Position numbers and translations under genes: made by a program. Below are positions 7,983 through 15,252 of a stretch of 32,940 bases of DNA, one piece after another (within the stretch, counting starts at the first letter, position 1; each line of letters begins with the position of its first letter). Under the pieces are notes generated by a model. It made no database searches and was not told the origin of the DNA. It saw nothing but the letters and a program-made list of their open reading frames with translations. The DNA is from Ignavibacteriaceae bacterium (GTDB lineage: Bacteria > Bacteroidota > Ignavibacteria > Ignavibacteriales > Ignavibacteriaceae): NCBI GenBank assembly GCA_031292435.1, contig JARLHD010000418.1, forward strand, positions 1-32,940, in the 5' to 3' direction.

Positions 7983-8046
7983 CTTCTCCCATTTTATCAA
8001 ATATAAGAATTTCAGCTTCTCACCCTCTTATCATTTATGAGAATTT
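7983..8046. repeat. Imperfect 33-base direct repeat
   Basis: A segment starting CTTCTC at 7983 is repeated from 8016. Both copies keep CTTCTC, then CC, TTATCA, a TAT core and AGAATTT in order, with a few substitutions and one base inserted. The second copy also has inverted TTCTC/GAGAA ends (8017-8021, 8039-8043). It is too degenerate and short to call CRISPR or an iteron array. Confidence 0.5.
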
Positions 8047-8133
8047 ATTGTAAAATCTGGGTATTTATCCTCTTTTGATCACCTGAAACAAATTTCTATA
8101 TTTGTGACCTCCCTTCAAAATACCCCTTCTTTC

Positions 8134-8164
8134 TTGTTTATTCAAATAATTAATACTAAATTTG
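8134..8164 (+). promoter_or_regulatory. Candidate Bacteroidetes-type promoter of the rimP operon
   Basis: TAAATTTG at 8157-8164 matches the Bacteroidetes -7 consensus TAnnTTTG exactly. TTG at 8134-8136 lies 20 bases upstream, where the -33 TTTG element belongs. Transcription would begin near 8170. It is the only strong promoter-like sequence I found ahead of the long rimP-pnp operon. Confidence 0.55.
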
Positions 8165-8175
8165 CAGTTCCTAGT

Positions 8176-8198
8176 TCGCCCTTAAAAGGGCGATTTTT
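8176..8198 (+). terminator. Hairpin plus T-tract in the rimP leader (attenuator-like)
   Basis: TCGCCC (8176-8181) pairs with GGGCGA (8188-8193). The stem can extend to 8 bp through TT/AA, and five T bases follow at 8194-8198. This has the form of an intrinsic terminator, yet it lies 7 bases before the rimP ATG and just after the predicted transcription start. It may therefore act as an attenuator or as a 5'-end stabilising hairpin rather than the end of an upstream transcript. No plus-strand gene lies upstream that would need terminating. Confidence 0.6.
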
Positions 8199-8204
8199 GT
8201 TTGT

Positions 8205-8660
8205 ATGAATTTAGAAGAAGAAAATATTAAAAATATCACCAATGAGATCTTACAAGAAAAAAATTTCTTCCTGATCGAGTTGGTCTATCGCGGCAATCCT
8301 AAACAAAGGATTGTGGAAATCTATGTCGATAGCGAAAAAAATGTTACTGCCGAAGATCTCGCGGAATTAAATCGTTCCATAATTTCCAGGATTGAAGCAA
8401 ATAACCTTATAGATTCTCTGGAACGTCTCGATGTTTCTTCTCCCGGAACCGATAAGCCGTTAAAATACCTGGCTCAGTTCCCTAAACATGTAAACCGTAA
8501 GTTCGATATTAGTTATGTCTCGGAAAATGAAACTAAAAAACTTACAGGTAAATTAATTAAAGTTGAAGGTGACAATCTTGTCTTCCTTTCTAACCAGAAT
8601 GAAATCAGTATTAATTTTAATAACATAAAAAAAGCTAAAGTATTAGTAAGTTTTTCCTAA
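8205..8660 (+). CDS. rimP: Ribosome maturation factor RimP
   Basis: RimP (151 residues) helps mature the 30S ribosomal subunit. The family signature Asp-Val-Ser-Ser-Pro-Gly-Thr-Asp-Lys-Pro-Leu (near residues 82-92) is clear. The N-terminal half is the alpha/beta domain and the C-terminal half (from about 97) is the small SH3-like barrel. Length is typical. It is the first gene of a rimP-nusA-infB block, a gene order kept across most bacteria. No Shine-Dalgarno is visible. The ATG follows a T-rich stretch right after the leader hairpin, as in many FCB-group genes. Confidence 0.95.
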   Translation: MNLEEENIKNITNEILQEKNFFLIELVYRGNPKQRIVEIYVDSEKNVTAEDLAELNRSIISRIEANNLIDSLERLDVSSPGTDKPLKYLAQFPKHVNRKFDISYVSENETKKLTGKLIKVEGDNLVFLSNQNEISINFNNIKKAKVLVSFS

Positions 8661-8675
8661 ACTGGAGGTCGTTTA

Positions 8676-9923
8676 ATGAATTTCGATATAGTTGAATCCT
8701 TTGCCCAGATGGTAAGAGATAAAGGTATTGATAAGGATGTTCTTGGTGGCATCCTTGAGGAGATTTTTGGTCTTCTTGTTAAAAAGAAATATGGCGAGGA
8801 AGCTAAATTCGACGTCGTTGTTAATATGGATCGTGGCGATATTGAAATATTTCTCGAACGCTCTGTCGTTGATGTGGTTACCGACCCCAACGCCCAGATT
8901 AGCCTCGAGGAAATCAACAAAAAAGGTAATCCCGATGAACTCGAAGTCGGCGACGACTATGTCGAGAAAATTGAACTCACCAGCCTCGGAAGAAGATTGG
9001 TTACTTTAGCCAAACAAAGCCTTAACCAGAAAATACGTGAACTCGAAAAAGATATAATCTATAATGAATATAATGAGCTCCTCGGCGAAATAGTCGTCGG
9101 CGATATTTATCAGATCCGCAAGAACGATATCCTGGTTAACCATAATAAGAACGAACTCCTCCTCCCCCGCAATGAACAAATCCCCTATGAAAGATATAAA
9201 AAAGGGGAAACCATCAGGGGAATCGTTAAGGAAGTTAAAAAAGGAAACTCAGGACCCCTAATCATTATCTCTCGTTCCGATAATATGTTCCTTAGAAGAT
9301 TATTTGAGATTGAGATTCCCGAAATCTATGACGGTATTATCGAATTAAAAGCTATTGCCCGCGAACCAGGTGAAAGAGCTAAAGTCGCCGTCGAATCTCA
9401 GGATAAAAGAATTGATGCCGTAGGCGCATGCGTTGGTATGAAAGGTGTCAGGATTCACGCAATCGTAAGAGAATTGAACAACGAAAATATTGATGTAATA
9501 AATTTTACCGAAGATCCTTTGATCTTTATCCAGAGAGCTCTCGCCCCCGCTAAATTAAAAAAGATCGATATCGATACCCATGCTAAAAAAGCTGTCGTTA
9601 CCGCCGATAGCGATCAGGTTTCACTTATCGTTGGTCGCAATGGCGTTAATATCCGCCTTGCTATGAAACTTACTGGTTATGAAATTGAAATACTAAGAGA
9701 AGAAAAACCGTTCGAAGAGTATGAAGAGGATATCGAATTAATCGATATTAAAGAAGAACTCGGTAATGATGTTTATGAATTATTAATCAACCACAGATAT
9801 GATACTGCCATTGAGGTTCTTACTGCTGGTCCCGAAAAATTAAAAGAAATTGAAGGACTTGACGATGAGAAGATTGCATTTATCATTGAAACTATTAAAT
9901 CGCAGTTCGAAGAAGAAGAGTAG
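8676..9923 (+). CDS. nusA: Transcription termination/antitermination factor NusA
   Basis: NusA (415 residues) binds RNA polymerase and nascent RNA and modulates pausing, termination and antitermination. Visible in order are the N-terminal polymerase-binding domain (about 1-125), an S1 domain (about 130-200), KH1 with Val-Gly-Met-Lys-Gly-Val-Arg (about 245-265), and KH2 with Val-Gly-Arg-Asn-Gly-Val-Asn-Ile-Arg (about 320-330). A short acidic C-terminal helical region with a helix-hairpin-helix-like Gly-Pro-Glu-Lys-Leu-Lys-Glu-Ile motif follows. The two long acidic repeats of E. coli NusA are missing, as is common outside Proteobacteria. GGAGG at 8663-8667 supports the start. rimP ends 15 bases upstream. 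NusA could influence readthrough of its own operon leader. Confidence 0.96.
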   Translation: MNFDIVESFAQMVRDKGIDKDVLGGILEEIFGLLVKKKYGEEAKFDVVVNMDRGDIEIFLERSVVDVVTDPNAQISLEEINKKGNPDELEVGDDYVEKIELTSLGRRLVTLAKQSLNQKIRELEKDIIYNEYNELLGEIVVGDIYQIRKNDILVNHNKNELLLPRNEQIPYERYKKGETIRGIVKEVKKGNSGPLIIISRSDNMFLRRLFEIEIPEIYDGIIELKAIAREPGERAKVAVESQDKRIDAVGACVGMKGVRIHAIVRELNNENIDVINFTEDPLIFIQRALAPAKLKKIDIDTHAKKAVVTADSDQVSLIVGRNGVNIRLAMKLTGYEIEILREEKPFEEYEEDIELIDIKEELGNDVYELLINHRYDTAIEVLTAGPEKLKEIEGLDDEKIAFIIETIKSQFEEEE

Positions 9924-9944
9924 CTAAATACAGGTATTTTATTT

Positions 9945-12656
9945 ATGGCCGAAGAAACTAAGAGCAAAAAATTAAGAATTTATAAGTTCGCATCTGAAAT
10001 AAATATTTCGGCTGAACAGCTTGTGGAGTTTTTACAAAAGAAGGGACATGTTGTAAAATCAATACAGTCTATCCTGACCGATGATATGATTACTGAAATA
10101 AATAATCATTTCAAAAAAGATATTGAAAAAGCAGAAAAGCATTATAAAAAGATTGCCGATTTTAATAAGAAAAGAGTCGAAAAGGTTGAGGAGGATGAGA
10201 AAAAAGCTGCTCAAAAACAGGAAGAATCTGAACCGGTGTATCAGCCGGAAGTTGTCGCTCAGGAATCTGAACCGGTAACTACTGATGAACAAACTGAAAC
10301 TCCTCCTGAAGTTTCCGAAGTGGAAAGTCAACAGGATACTGAACAGCCTCTACCAGAACAAAAAGAAGAACAACCGGAAGAAGTCACGGCAGAAACCTCC
10401 TCAGAACAGGCCCCTGAACCGGCAGAGTTGAAAGAAAAACTCCCTGATCAGCCTGAACATAAAGTCAAACCTGTAAAAGTTTTTGTTTCTCCTAAAGATG
10501 CTGAAACTGCTAAAAAAAGAGGTCTTACAGTCATTGGTAAAATGGATCTGGGTGAGTCCAAATCCCAGACCAAACCACCTGAAAGAAGAATTGTCTCTGG
10601 TTCAGCTTCTTTTGTCTTAATTAGCGAACTGGATAAAGATAAAACTATAGTTAAGAAAAAGAAAAAACCGAAAACCAAGAAAAAGGTTGATGAGGTTGTT
10701 GCCGATGAAAGTCCTGTAGTTAAAAAAAGAAAGAAAGTTAAGAAATTCGAAATCGACCAGAAGGAAGTAAAAGAGGCTATTCGCAAAACTCTACTAAGCA
10801 TGGACGATGCTCTTCAATCAGGTCGCGCTAATGTTAGAAAAAGAAAAAGAAAAGAACGCGAAGCTGAAGAGGAAAGGAAACAGGAATTAAGAAACCTCGA
10901 AGAAGCTAAAATCCGTGTAACTGAATTTATTGCTGTTAATGAACTTGCTAACCTTATGGGTGTTCCCGTCTCCGATGTTATTTCAAAATGTATAGAACTC
11001 GGTCTTATGGTCTCTATTAACCAGCGGCTCGATGTTGAAACTATTACCCTCGTTGCTGATGAATTCGGCTTTGAAGTCGAGTTCCAGAAAGAATATACTT
11101 CGGAAGTTCTCGAAGATACTCTCGATGCTACTGAGACTCTTGTTTTTAGGTCGCCGGTTGTAACTATAATGGGACACGTCGATCATGGTAAGACTTCTCT
11201 TCTTGATTATATCCGCCGTACAAATGTTGTTGCTGGTGAATCGGGCGGCATAACTCAGCATATTGGTGCCTATCGGGTTGATGTCGGGAATGGCAAAACT
11301 ATAACATTCCTCGATACCCCGGGTCATGAAGCATTTACTGCAATGAGAGCCCGTGGCGCTCAGTTAACCGATATCGTTGTATTAATTGTTGCTGCCGATG
11401 ATGCTGTAATGCCTCAGACAGTTGAAGCAATAAATCATGCACAGGCTGCCCGTGTTCCTATTGTTATTGCTATAAATAAAATTGATAAGCCCGGTGCCAA
11501 TGTTGAAAAAATTAAACAGCAGCTCGCTGATCGCAATATCCTTGTTGAATCATGGGGCGGTAAATATCAGTGCGTTGAAATTTCTGCAAAGACAGGGTTG
11601 AATGTTGAGAACCTTCTTGAAGTAATTCTTCTCGAATCTGAACTTCTCGATCTTAAAGCTAACCCCAATCGTTTAGCAAGAGGAGTTGTTATTGAATCGG
11701 AACTCGATAAAGGTAGGGGTATTCAATGTACCATCCTCGTTCAGAAAGGAACTCTCCGCGTTGGTGATCCTTTTGTCGCAGGTATCTATTTCGGTAAGGT
11801 CCGTGCCATGTTTGATGAAAGATTAAACAAGGTAATTGATGCTCCTCCTTCTGTGCCTGTTCAGGTGCTTGGCTTTGAAGGCTCCCCGCAGGCGGGAGAT
11901 ACTTTCGTGGTTGTCGAATCTGAAAGAGCTGCCCGTGAAATATCTCTGAAAAGACAACAGCTCAGAAGGGAACAGGATCAGAAACAGGTACACCATATTA
12001 CCCTCGATGAAATTGCTCATCAGATCAGTATGGGTGGCGTTAAAGAATTACCACTAATCGTTAAAGGTGATGTGGATGGTTCAGTTGAAGCACTGTCTGA
12101 TTCTTTAATGAAACTCTCTAACGAAGAAGTAATTGTTAGAGTTATTCATAAAGGCGTTGGAGGTATCTCCGAAAGTGATGTCCTCCTTGCAGCTGCCTCT
12201 AATGCTATTATTATCGGCTTCCATGTTCGTCCAAATGTTAATGCAAGAAAACTTGCTGAATCTCAGAATGTTGATATCCGCCTCTATGCGGTTATCTATA
12301 ATGCAATTAGTGAAGTTAAATCTGCCCTCGAAGGATTACTCTCACCCGTTCTCTCTGAAGAAGTCGTTGCGACTGTTGAAATAAGGGATACTTTCAAAGT
12401 TCCTAAATTAGGTACCATCGCCGGCTGTTATGTCCAGGAAGGAAAAATAACAAGAAATAGTAAAATCAGGATTATAAGAGATGGTATTGTAATTCATGAA
12501 GGCGAGATCGGTTCCCTTAAGAGATTCAAAGACGACGTTCGGGATGTTGATGCCGGATATGAATGCGGACTTAATATCGCAAACTTTAATGATATTAAAG
12601 TCGGCGATATTATAGAAGCTTTCAAGATTATTGAAACCAAAAAGAAATTAATCTAA
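9945..12656 (+). CDS. infB: Translation initiation factor IF-2
   Basis: IF-2 (903 residues) is the GTPase that places fMet-tRNA on the 30S subunit and promotes subunit joining. An IF2-N-type domain (about 8-60) is followed by a long low-complexity linker, first acidic Glu/Pro/Gln-rich (to about 165), then Lys-rich (about 225-310), and a second IF2-N domain (about 325-380). The G domain has Gly-His-Val-Asp-His-Gly-Lys-Thr (410-417), Asp-Thr-Pro-Gly-His (457-461), Asn-Lys-Ile-Asp (511-514) and Ser-Ala-Lys-Thr-Gly (about 546). Domains II to IV follow with full length. It starts 21 bases after nusA. A non-coding element interrupts the operon right after it. Confidence 0.97.
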   Translation: MAEETKSKKLRIYKFASEINISAEQLVEFLQKKGHVVKSIQSILTDDMITEINNHFKKDIEKAEKHYKKIADFNKKRVEKVEEDEKKAAQKQEESEPVYQPEVVAQESEPVTTDEQTETPPEVSEVESQQDTEQPLPEQKEEQPEEVTAETSSEQAPEPAELKEKLPDQPEHKVKPVKVFVSPKDAETAKKRGLTVIGKMDLGESKSQTKPPERRIVSGSASFVLISELDKDKTIVKKKKKPKTKKKVDEVVADESPVVKKRKKVKKFEIDQKEVKEAIRKTLLSMDDALQSGRANVRKRKRKEREAEEERKQELRNLEEAKIRVTEFIAVNELANLMGVPVSDVISKCIELGLMVSINQRLDVETITLVADEFGFEVEFQKEYTSEVLEDTLDATETLVFRSPVVTIMGHVDHGKTSLLDYIRRTNVVAGESGGITQHIGAYRVDVGNGKTITFLDTPGHEAFTAMRARGAQLTDIVVLIVAADDAVMPQTVEAINHAQAARVPIVIAINKIDKPGANVEKIKQQLADRNILVESWGGKYQCVEISAKTGLNVENLLEVILLESELLDLKANPNRLARGVVIESELDKGRGIQCTILVQKGTLRVGDPFVAGIYFGKVRAMFDERLNKVIDAPPSVPVQVLGFEGSPQAGDTFVVVESERAAREISLKRQQLRREQDQKQVHHITLDEIAHQISMGGVKELPLIVKGDVDGSVEALSDSLMKLSNEEVIVRVIHKGVGGISESDVLLAAASNAIIIGFHVRPNVNARKLAESQNVDIRLYAVIYNAISEVKSALEGLLSPVLSEEVVATVEIRDTFKVPKLGTIAGCYVQEGKITRNSKIRIIRDGIVIHEGEIGSLKRFKDDVRDVDAGYECGLNIANFNDIKVGDIIEAFKIIETKKKLI

Positions 12657-12708
12657 TACATTGCCCAAATTTGGTTCATATTTAACGGCATTAAATATTT
12701 TGCGTAAA

Positions 12709-12854
12709 ATAAATTCAGCGTAATGGAATGTCAGCGAGGAAAAATGTTTGACCATCGCGAGTTTTTTCCGAGCAATGGAATGGAGCTGAATTTATAGCAA
12801 AAGATTTTAAGCCATGTTTCTTTTGTCCACTTTTCTTACGTTAAGAAAAGTGGA
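12709..12854. repeat. Palindromic non-coding element between infB and rbfA (MITE/REP-like candidate)
   Basis: The infB-rbfA gap (233 bases) is far longer than the other gaps in this operon and contains two nested structures. ATAAATTCAGC (12709-12719) is inverted perfectly as GCTGAATTTAT (12785-12795), enclosing 65 bases that hold the direct repeat AATGGAATG (12722-12730 and 12774-12782) and the palindrome TCGCGA (12755-12760). Downstream, TCCACTTTTCTTA (12826-12838) pairs perfectly with TAAGAAAAGTGGA (12842-12854) around a 3-base loop. Neither structure is followed by a T-tract. The design suggests a dispersed palindromic repeat rather than a gene. Copy number elsewhere cannot be checked here. 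Confidence 0.6.
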
Positions 12855-12889
12855 AAGAATTGTTTAAATGAAAAAGTTAGTGATAGGTA

Positions 12890-13246
12890 ATGTCTCACAG
12901 AATTGATAAAATAGAACACTTAATTAAAGAAGAAGTTAGTCTTATCTTTTTACATAAGATGCAGGATCCTGCCCTTAGTCTGTTAACTATAACAAGCGTA
13001 AAAGTAAGCCCCGATCTTAAATTGGTCAAGATTTATTTATCCGTATTCGATAAATCCAAAAGAGAACTTGTCCTCGAAAGGGTTAAAGCATCTACCGGTT
13101 ATATAAGAACAGAACTCGCTCACAGGATTAGAATTCGGTACGTCCCTGAATTGAAATTCTTTATCGACGATACTACTGATTATGTCGAAAAAATTGAAAA
13201 CTTGATAAAAAAGATACACGAAGATGATAAGCAAGGAGAGAGTTGA
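12890..13246 (+). CDS. rbfA: 30S ribosome-binding factor RbfA
   Basis: RbfA (118 residues) binds the 30S subunit and helps late 16S rRNA maturation and cold growth. The whole protein is the KH-like RbfA domain. It starts with Arg-Ile-Asp-Lys-Ile-Glu-His-Leu-Ile-Lys-Glu-Glu-Val, has the conserved Asp-Pro-Ala-Leu-Ser-Leu-Leu-Thr-Ile-Thr segment near 27-36, and ends with Val-Pro-Glu-Leu-Lys-Phe-Phe-Ile-Asp-Asp-Thr. Length is typical. Its end overlaps truB by 23 bases. The element upstream puts a stable hairpin 35 bases before the ATG, which could affect expression relative to infB. Confidence 0.95.
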   Translation: MSHRIDKIEHLIKEEVSLIFLHKMQDPALSLLTITSVKVSPDLKLVKIYLSVFDKSKRELVLERVKASTGYIRTELAHRIRIRYVPELKFFIDDTTDYVEKIENLIKKIHEDDKQGES

Positions 13247-13931
13247 TTTTTCTGGAATAGATTTCCATGGCGGTGAGTCGATCCTTATTGATAAGCCCTT
13301 CGGTTGGTCTTCCTTTAAAGTGGTTTACGAAATAAGAAATGCTATAGGTTGGCTAAAAGTTGGTCATGCGGGTACTCTCGATCCTTTCGCTACTGGTCTC
13401 CTGATCTTATGTACAGGTAAAAAAACAAAATCAATATCGGATTACCAGGATCTTGAAAAAACATATTCAGGCGTAATTACTCTTGGTAAAGCTACTTCTT
13501 CCATGGACCTTGAAACAGAAATACTTTGCGAAAAACCTTTTACTCATATTTCAGATGAACAGATTTACCAGCTTAAGGAAGAATTCACTGGCAATATTAT
13601 GCAGGTTCCTCCAATGTTCTCTGCAATAAAGCAAAATGGTAAAAACTTGTATAAACTTGCTCGCGAAGGTAAAACTGTGGAGCGTCAGCCCAGGGAAATA
13701 AATGTCACTGATTTTAATATTACCAAAATTGAATTGCCGGATATTCATTTTGAAATTAGCTGTTCTAAAGGAACTTACCTGCGTGTAATTGCAAATGATT
13801 TTGGAGAAAAACTAGGATGTGGAGGTGTTTTAAGCTCTCTTCAAAGATCAAAAATAGGCCATTATTCGGTAGAAAATGCACTTTCTGTCGAATTATTCAA
13901 GGAAAGATTAAAGAAATCAATTTTAAATTGA
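13224..13931 (+). CDS. truB: tRNA pseudouridine(55) synthase TruB
   Basis: TruB (235 residues) converts U55 to pseudouridine in the T-loop of tRNAs. The catalytic motif Gly-His-Ala-Gly-Thr-Leu-Asp-Pro-Phe-Ala-Thr-Gly-Leu-Leu contains nucleophile Asp53. The N-terminal Leu-Ile-Asp-Lys-Pro-Phe-Gly-Trp-Ser-Ser motif and the later Pro-Pro-Met-Phe-Ser-Ala-Ile-Lys stretch are present. The protein ends soon after the catalytic core, so the C-terminal PUA-like domain seen in longer TruB proteins is short or missing, which is frequent in FCB bacteria. The ATG lies 23 bases inside rbfA, implying translational coupling. Confidence 0.95.
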   Translation: MISKERVDFSGIDFHGGESILIDKPFGWSSFKVVYEIRNAIGWLKVGHAGTLDPFATGLLILCTGKKTKSISDYQDLEKTYSGVITLGKATSSMDLETEILCEKPFTHISDEQIYQLKEEFTGNIMQVPPMFSAIKQNGKNLYKLAREGKTVERQPREINVTDFNITKIELPDIHFEISCSKGTYLRVIANDFGEKLGCGGVLSSLQRSKIGHYSVENALSVELFKERLKKSILN

Positions 13932-13982
13932 TGCGATAAAAGAGTATATTTACTAATTTTAGAAGATAGTGTAGTATTTAGT

Positions 13983-14918
13983 ATGCAGATTTTCAATGAT
14001 CTATCAAATTTACCTAAGGTTGATAATACAATTTTGACCTTGGGGATATTCGATGGGGTTCATTTAGGTCATAGAAAAATATTTGAAAAATTGAAGAAAA
14101 AAGCTGTTCTGTCTAACTGCAGAAATCTCATTATTACTTTTTCGCCTCATCCCCGGAATGTGATTAATGATAAAGGAACTTTGAAGCTTTTGACCACTAT
14201 TGATGAAAAAATTAAACTTTTTGAAGAATGTGGTATTGAAAATCTTTTGATTATCAACTTTACTAAAGAGTTTTCCCAGCTGTCTTCAGAAAAATTCTTT
14301 AAGGATTATATTATCGATAGAATAGGTATTAAGGAAATTGTTGTCGGTTACGATCACCATTTCGGTAAAGGAAGAAGTGGCGATGTTAATACCCTTAGAA
14401 AAATGGGAATTGAATATAGTTTCGATGTGACAACTGTTGAACCTTTCAAAATAAATGATGAAGCAGTCAATAGTACTAAGATCAGGAAGGCTTTGTCCGA
14501 AGCAAATATTAAAACTGCTGCCTCTTTTCTTGGCAGAAAGTATTCTTTTAACGGTACGGTCATTGTAGGTGACAAAAGAGGAAGACAGCTTGGCTTCCCA
14601 ACAGCTAATATAAGACTCAATGATGAAGAAAAACTTCTTCCTGCCCTTGGTATCTATGCCGTTGAGTTTATGTTTGATAATGAGAACCATAAGGGCTTGT
14701 TAAGTATCGGGATTCGTCCTACTTTTGATAATTCAGGTAGGATAATTCCGGAAGTTTACTTGTACGATTTCGATCGGGATATTTATAATAAAAATATTAC
14801 AGTTAGAATTATCGATTGGATTAGGGCTGAAGAGAAATTTCCTTCTGCAGAAGCCCTCATTGAACAAATGCAGAAAGATAAAATTAAAGGTCTCGAAATA
14901 TTTAAGAAAGCGAGTTAA
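13983..14918 (+). CDS. ribF: Bifunctional riboflavin kinase / FAD synthetase
   Basis: RibF (311 residues) phosphorylates riboflavin to FMN and adenylylates FMN to FAD. The N-terminal FMN adenylyltransferase domain shows Gly-Ile-Phe-Asp-Gly-Val-His-Leu-Gly-His (about 22-31), Phe-Ser-Pro-His-Pro-Arg (about 53-58) and Ser-Thr-Lys-Ile-Arg (about 163-167). The C-terminal kinase domain has Gly-Asp-Lys-Arg-Gly-Arg-Gln-Leu-Gly-Phe-Pro-Thr-Ala-Asn and Ser-Ile-Gly-Ile-Arg-Pro-Thr-Phe. Both halves look complete and of normal length. The truB-ribF-rpsO order is widespread in bacteria. Fifty-one AT-rich bases separate it from truB. Confidence 0.96.
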   Translation: MQIFNDLSNLPKVDNTILTLGIFDGVHLGHRKIFEKLKKKAVLSNCRNLIITFSPHPRNVINDKGTLKLLTTIDEKIKLFEECGIENLLIINFTKEFSQLSSEKFFKDYIIDRIGIKEIVVGYDHHFGKGRSGDVNTLRKMGIEYSFDVTTVEPFKINDEAVNSTKIRKALSEANIKTAASFLGRKYSFNGTVIVGDKRGRQLGFPTANIRLNDEEKLLPALGIYAVEFMFDNENHKGLLSIGIRPTFDNSGRIIPEVYLYDFDRDIYNKNITVRIIDWIRAEEKFPSAEALIEQMQKDKIKGLEIFKKAS

Positions 14919-14923
14919 TTGAT

Positions 14924-14947
14924 TAACCCTGGTAAGTTCTGGGGTTA
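14924..14947 (+). promoter_or_regulatory. Small hairpin in the rpsO leader
   Basis: TAACCC (14924-14929) pairs with GGGTTA (14942-14947) around a 12-base loop in the 58-base gap before rpsO. No T-tract follows directly. In several bacteria ribosomal protein S15 represses its own mRNA through leader structures, so this could be such a site, but the sequence alone does not show S15 recognition. Confidence 0.3.
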
Positions 14948-14976
14948 TATTGTATAAATAAATAAAGGATAAACTA

Positions 14977-15240
14977 ATGACCAAAGAAGAAAAACTTGAA
15001 ATAATCAAGAAATTTGGAGCCTCAGAACAGGACTCCGGTAAATCAGAAGTTCAGATTGCTTTAATTACTAAAAGATTGAATGATCTTACCGATCATTTCA
15101 ATGTGCATAAAAAAGACCATCACTCAAGAAGAGGTCTTATGCAGCTTGTTGGTAAAAGAAGAAGATTGCTCGACTATTTGATGAAAAAAGATATCGCAAG
15201 ATATAGAGCAATAATTAAAGAATTGAACATAAGAAAATAA
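14977..15240 (+). CDS. rpsO: 30S ribosomal protein S15
   Basis: S15 (87 residues) binds the 16S rRNA three-way junction early in 30S assembly and forms a bridge to the 50S subunit. The family core is obvious: [10 protein letters not shown], then [18 protein letters not shown], and a basic Gly-Lys-Arg-Arg-Arg-Leu-Leu segment. Length matches the family. AAGGA 8 bases before the ATG serves as ribosome-binding site. pnp follows after 12 bases, the conserved rpsO-pnp pair. Confidence 0.98.
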   Translation: MTKEEKLEIIKKFGASEQDSGKSEVQIALITKRLNDLTDHFNVHKKDHHSRRGLMQLVGKRRRLLDYLMKKDIARYRAIIKELNIRK

Positions 15241-15252
15241 TAAGGATTGTAA

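Larger units (their letters stand above)
7416..8204. other. 789-base intergenic region with repeats and the rimP promoter
   Basis: No convincing gene is present on either strand. The longest open stretches are under about 30 codons and have no ribosome-binding site. The plus strand is rich in pyrimidine and C runs, for example around 7495-7530, unlike the flanking genes. It holds an 11-base tandem array (7651-7694), an imperfect 33-base duplication (7983-8046), a promoter-like sequence (8134-8164) and a GC-rich hairpin (8176-8193). The left part should contain the promoter of the minus-strand HAD gene, but I could not place it. Confidence 0.6.

Noticed and set aside
7947..8006. 19-codon frame (Met-Pro-Leu-Lys-Ile-Glu) in the large intergenic region, and a 27-codon minus-strand frame over the same bases
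   Set aside because: Both are too short, lack a ribosome-binding site, and cannot be distinguished from chance.
7651..8046. CRISPR array
   Set aside because: The 11-base units are tandem with no spacers and the 33-base pair has no unique spacer between copies. No cas genes are nearby.
8657..8920. Minus-strand frames over nusA, infB, pnp, ftsK and others (for example 10059-10331, 10448-10801, 22102-22452)
   Set aside because: They are mirror frames of conserved plus-strand genes, with low-complexity Ser/Phe/Leu composition that follows from the sense codons.
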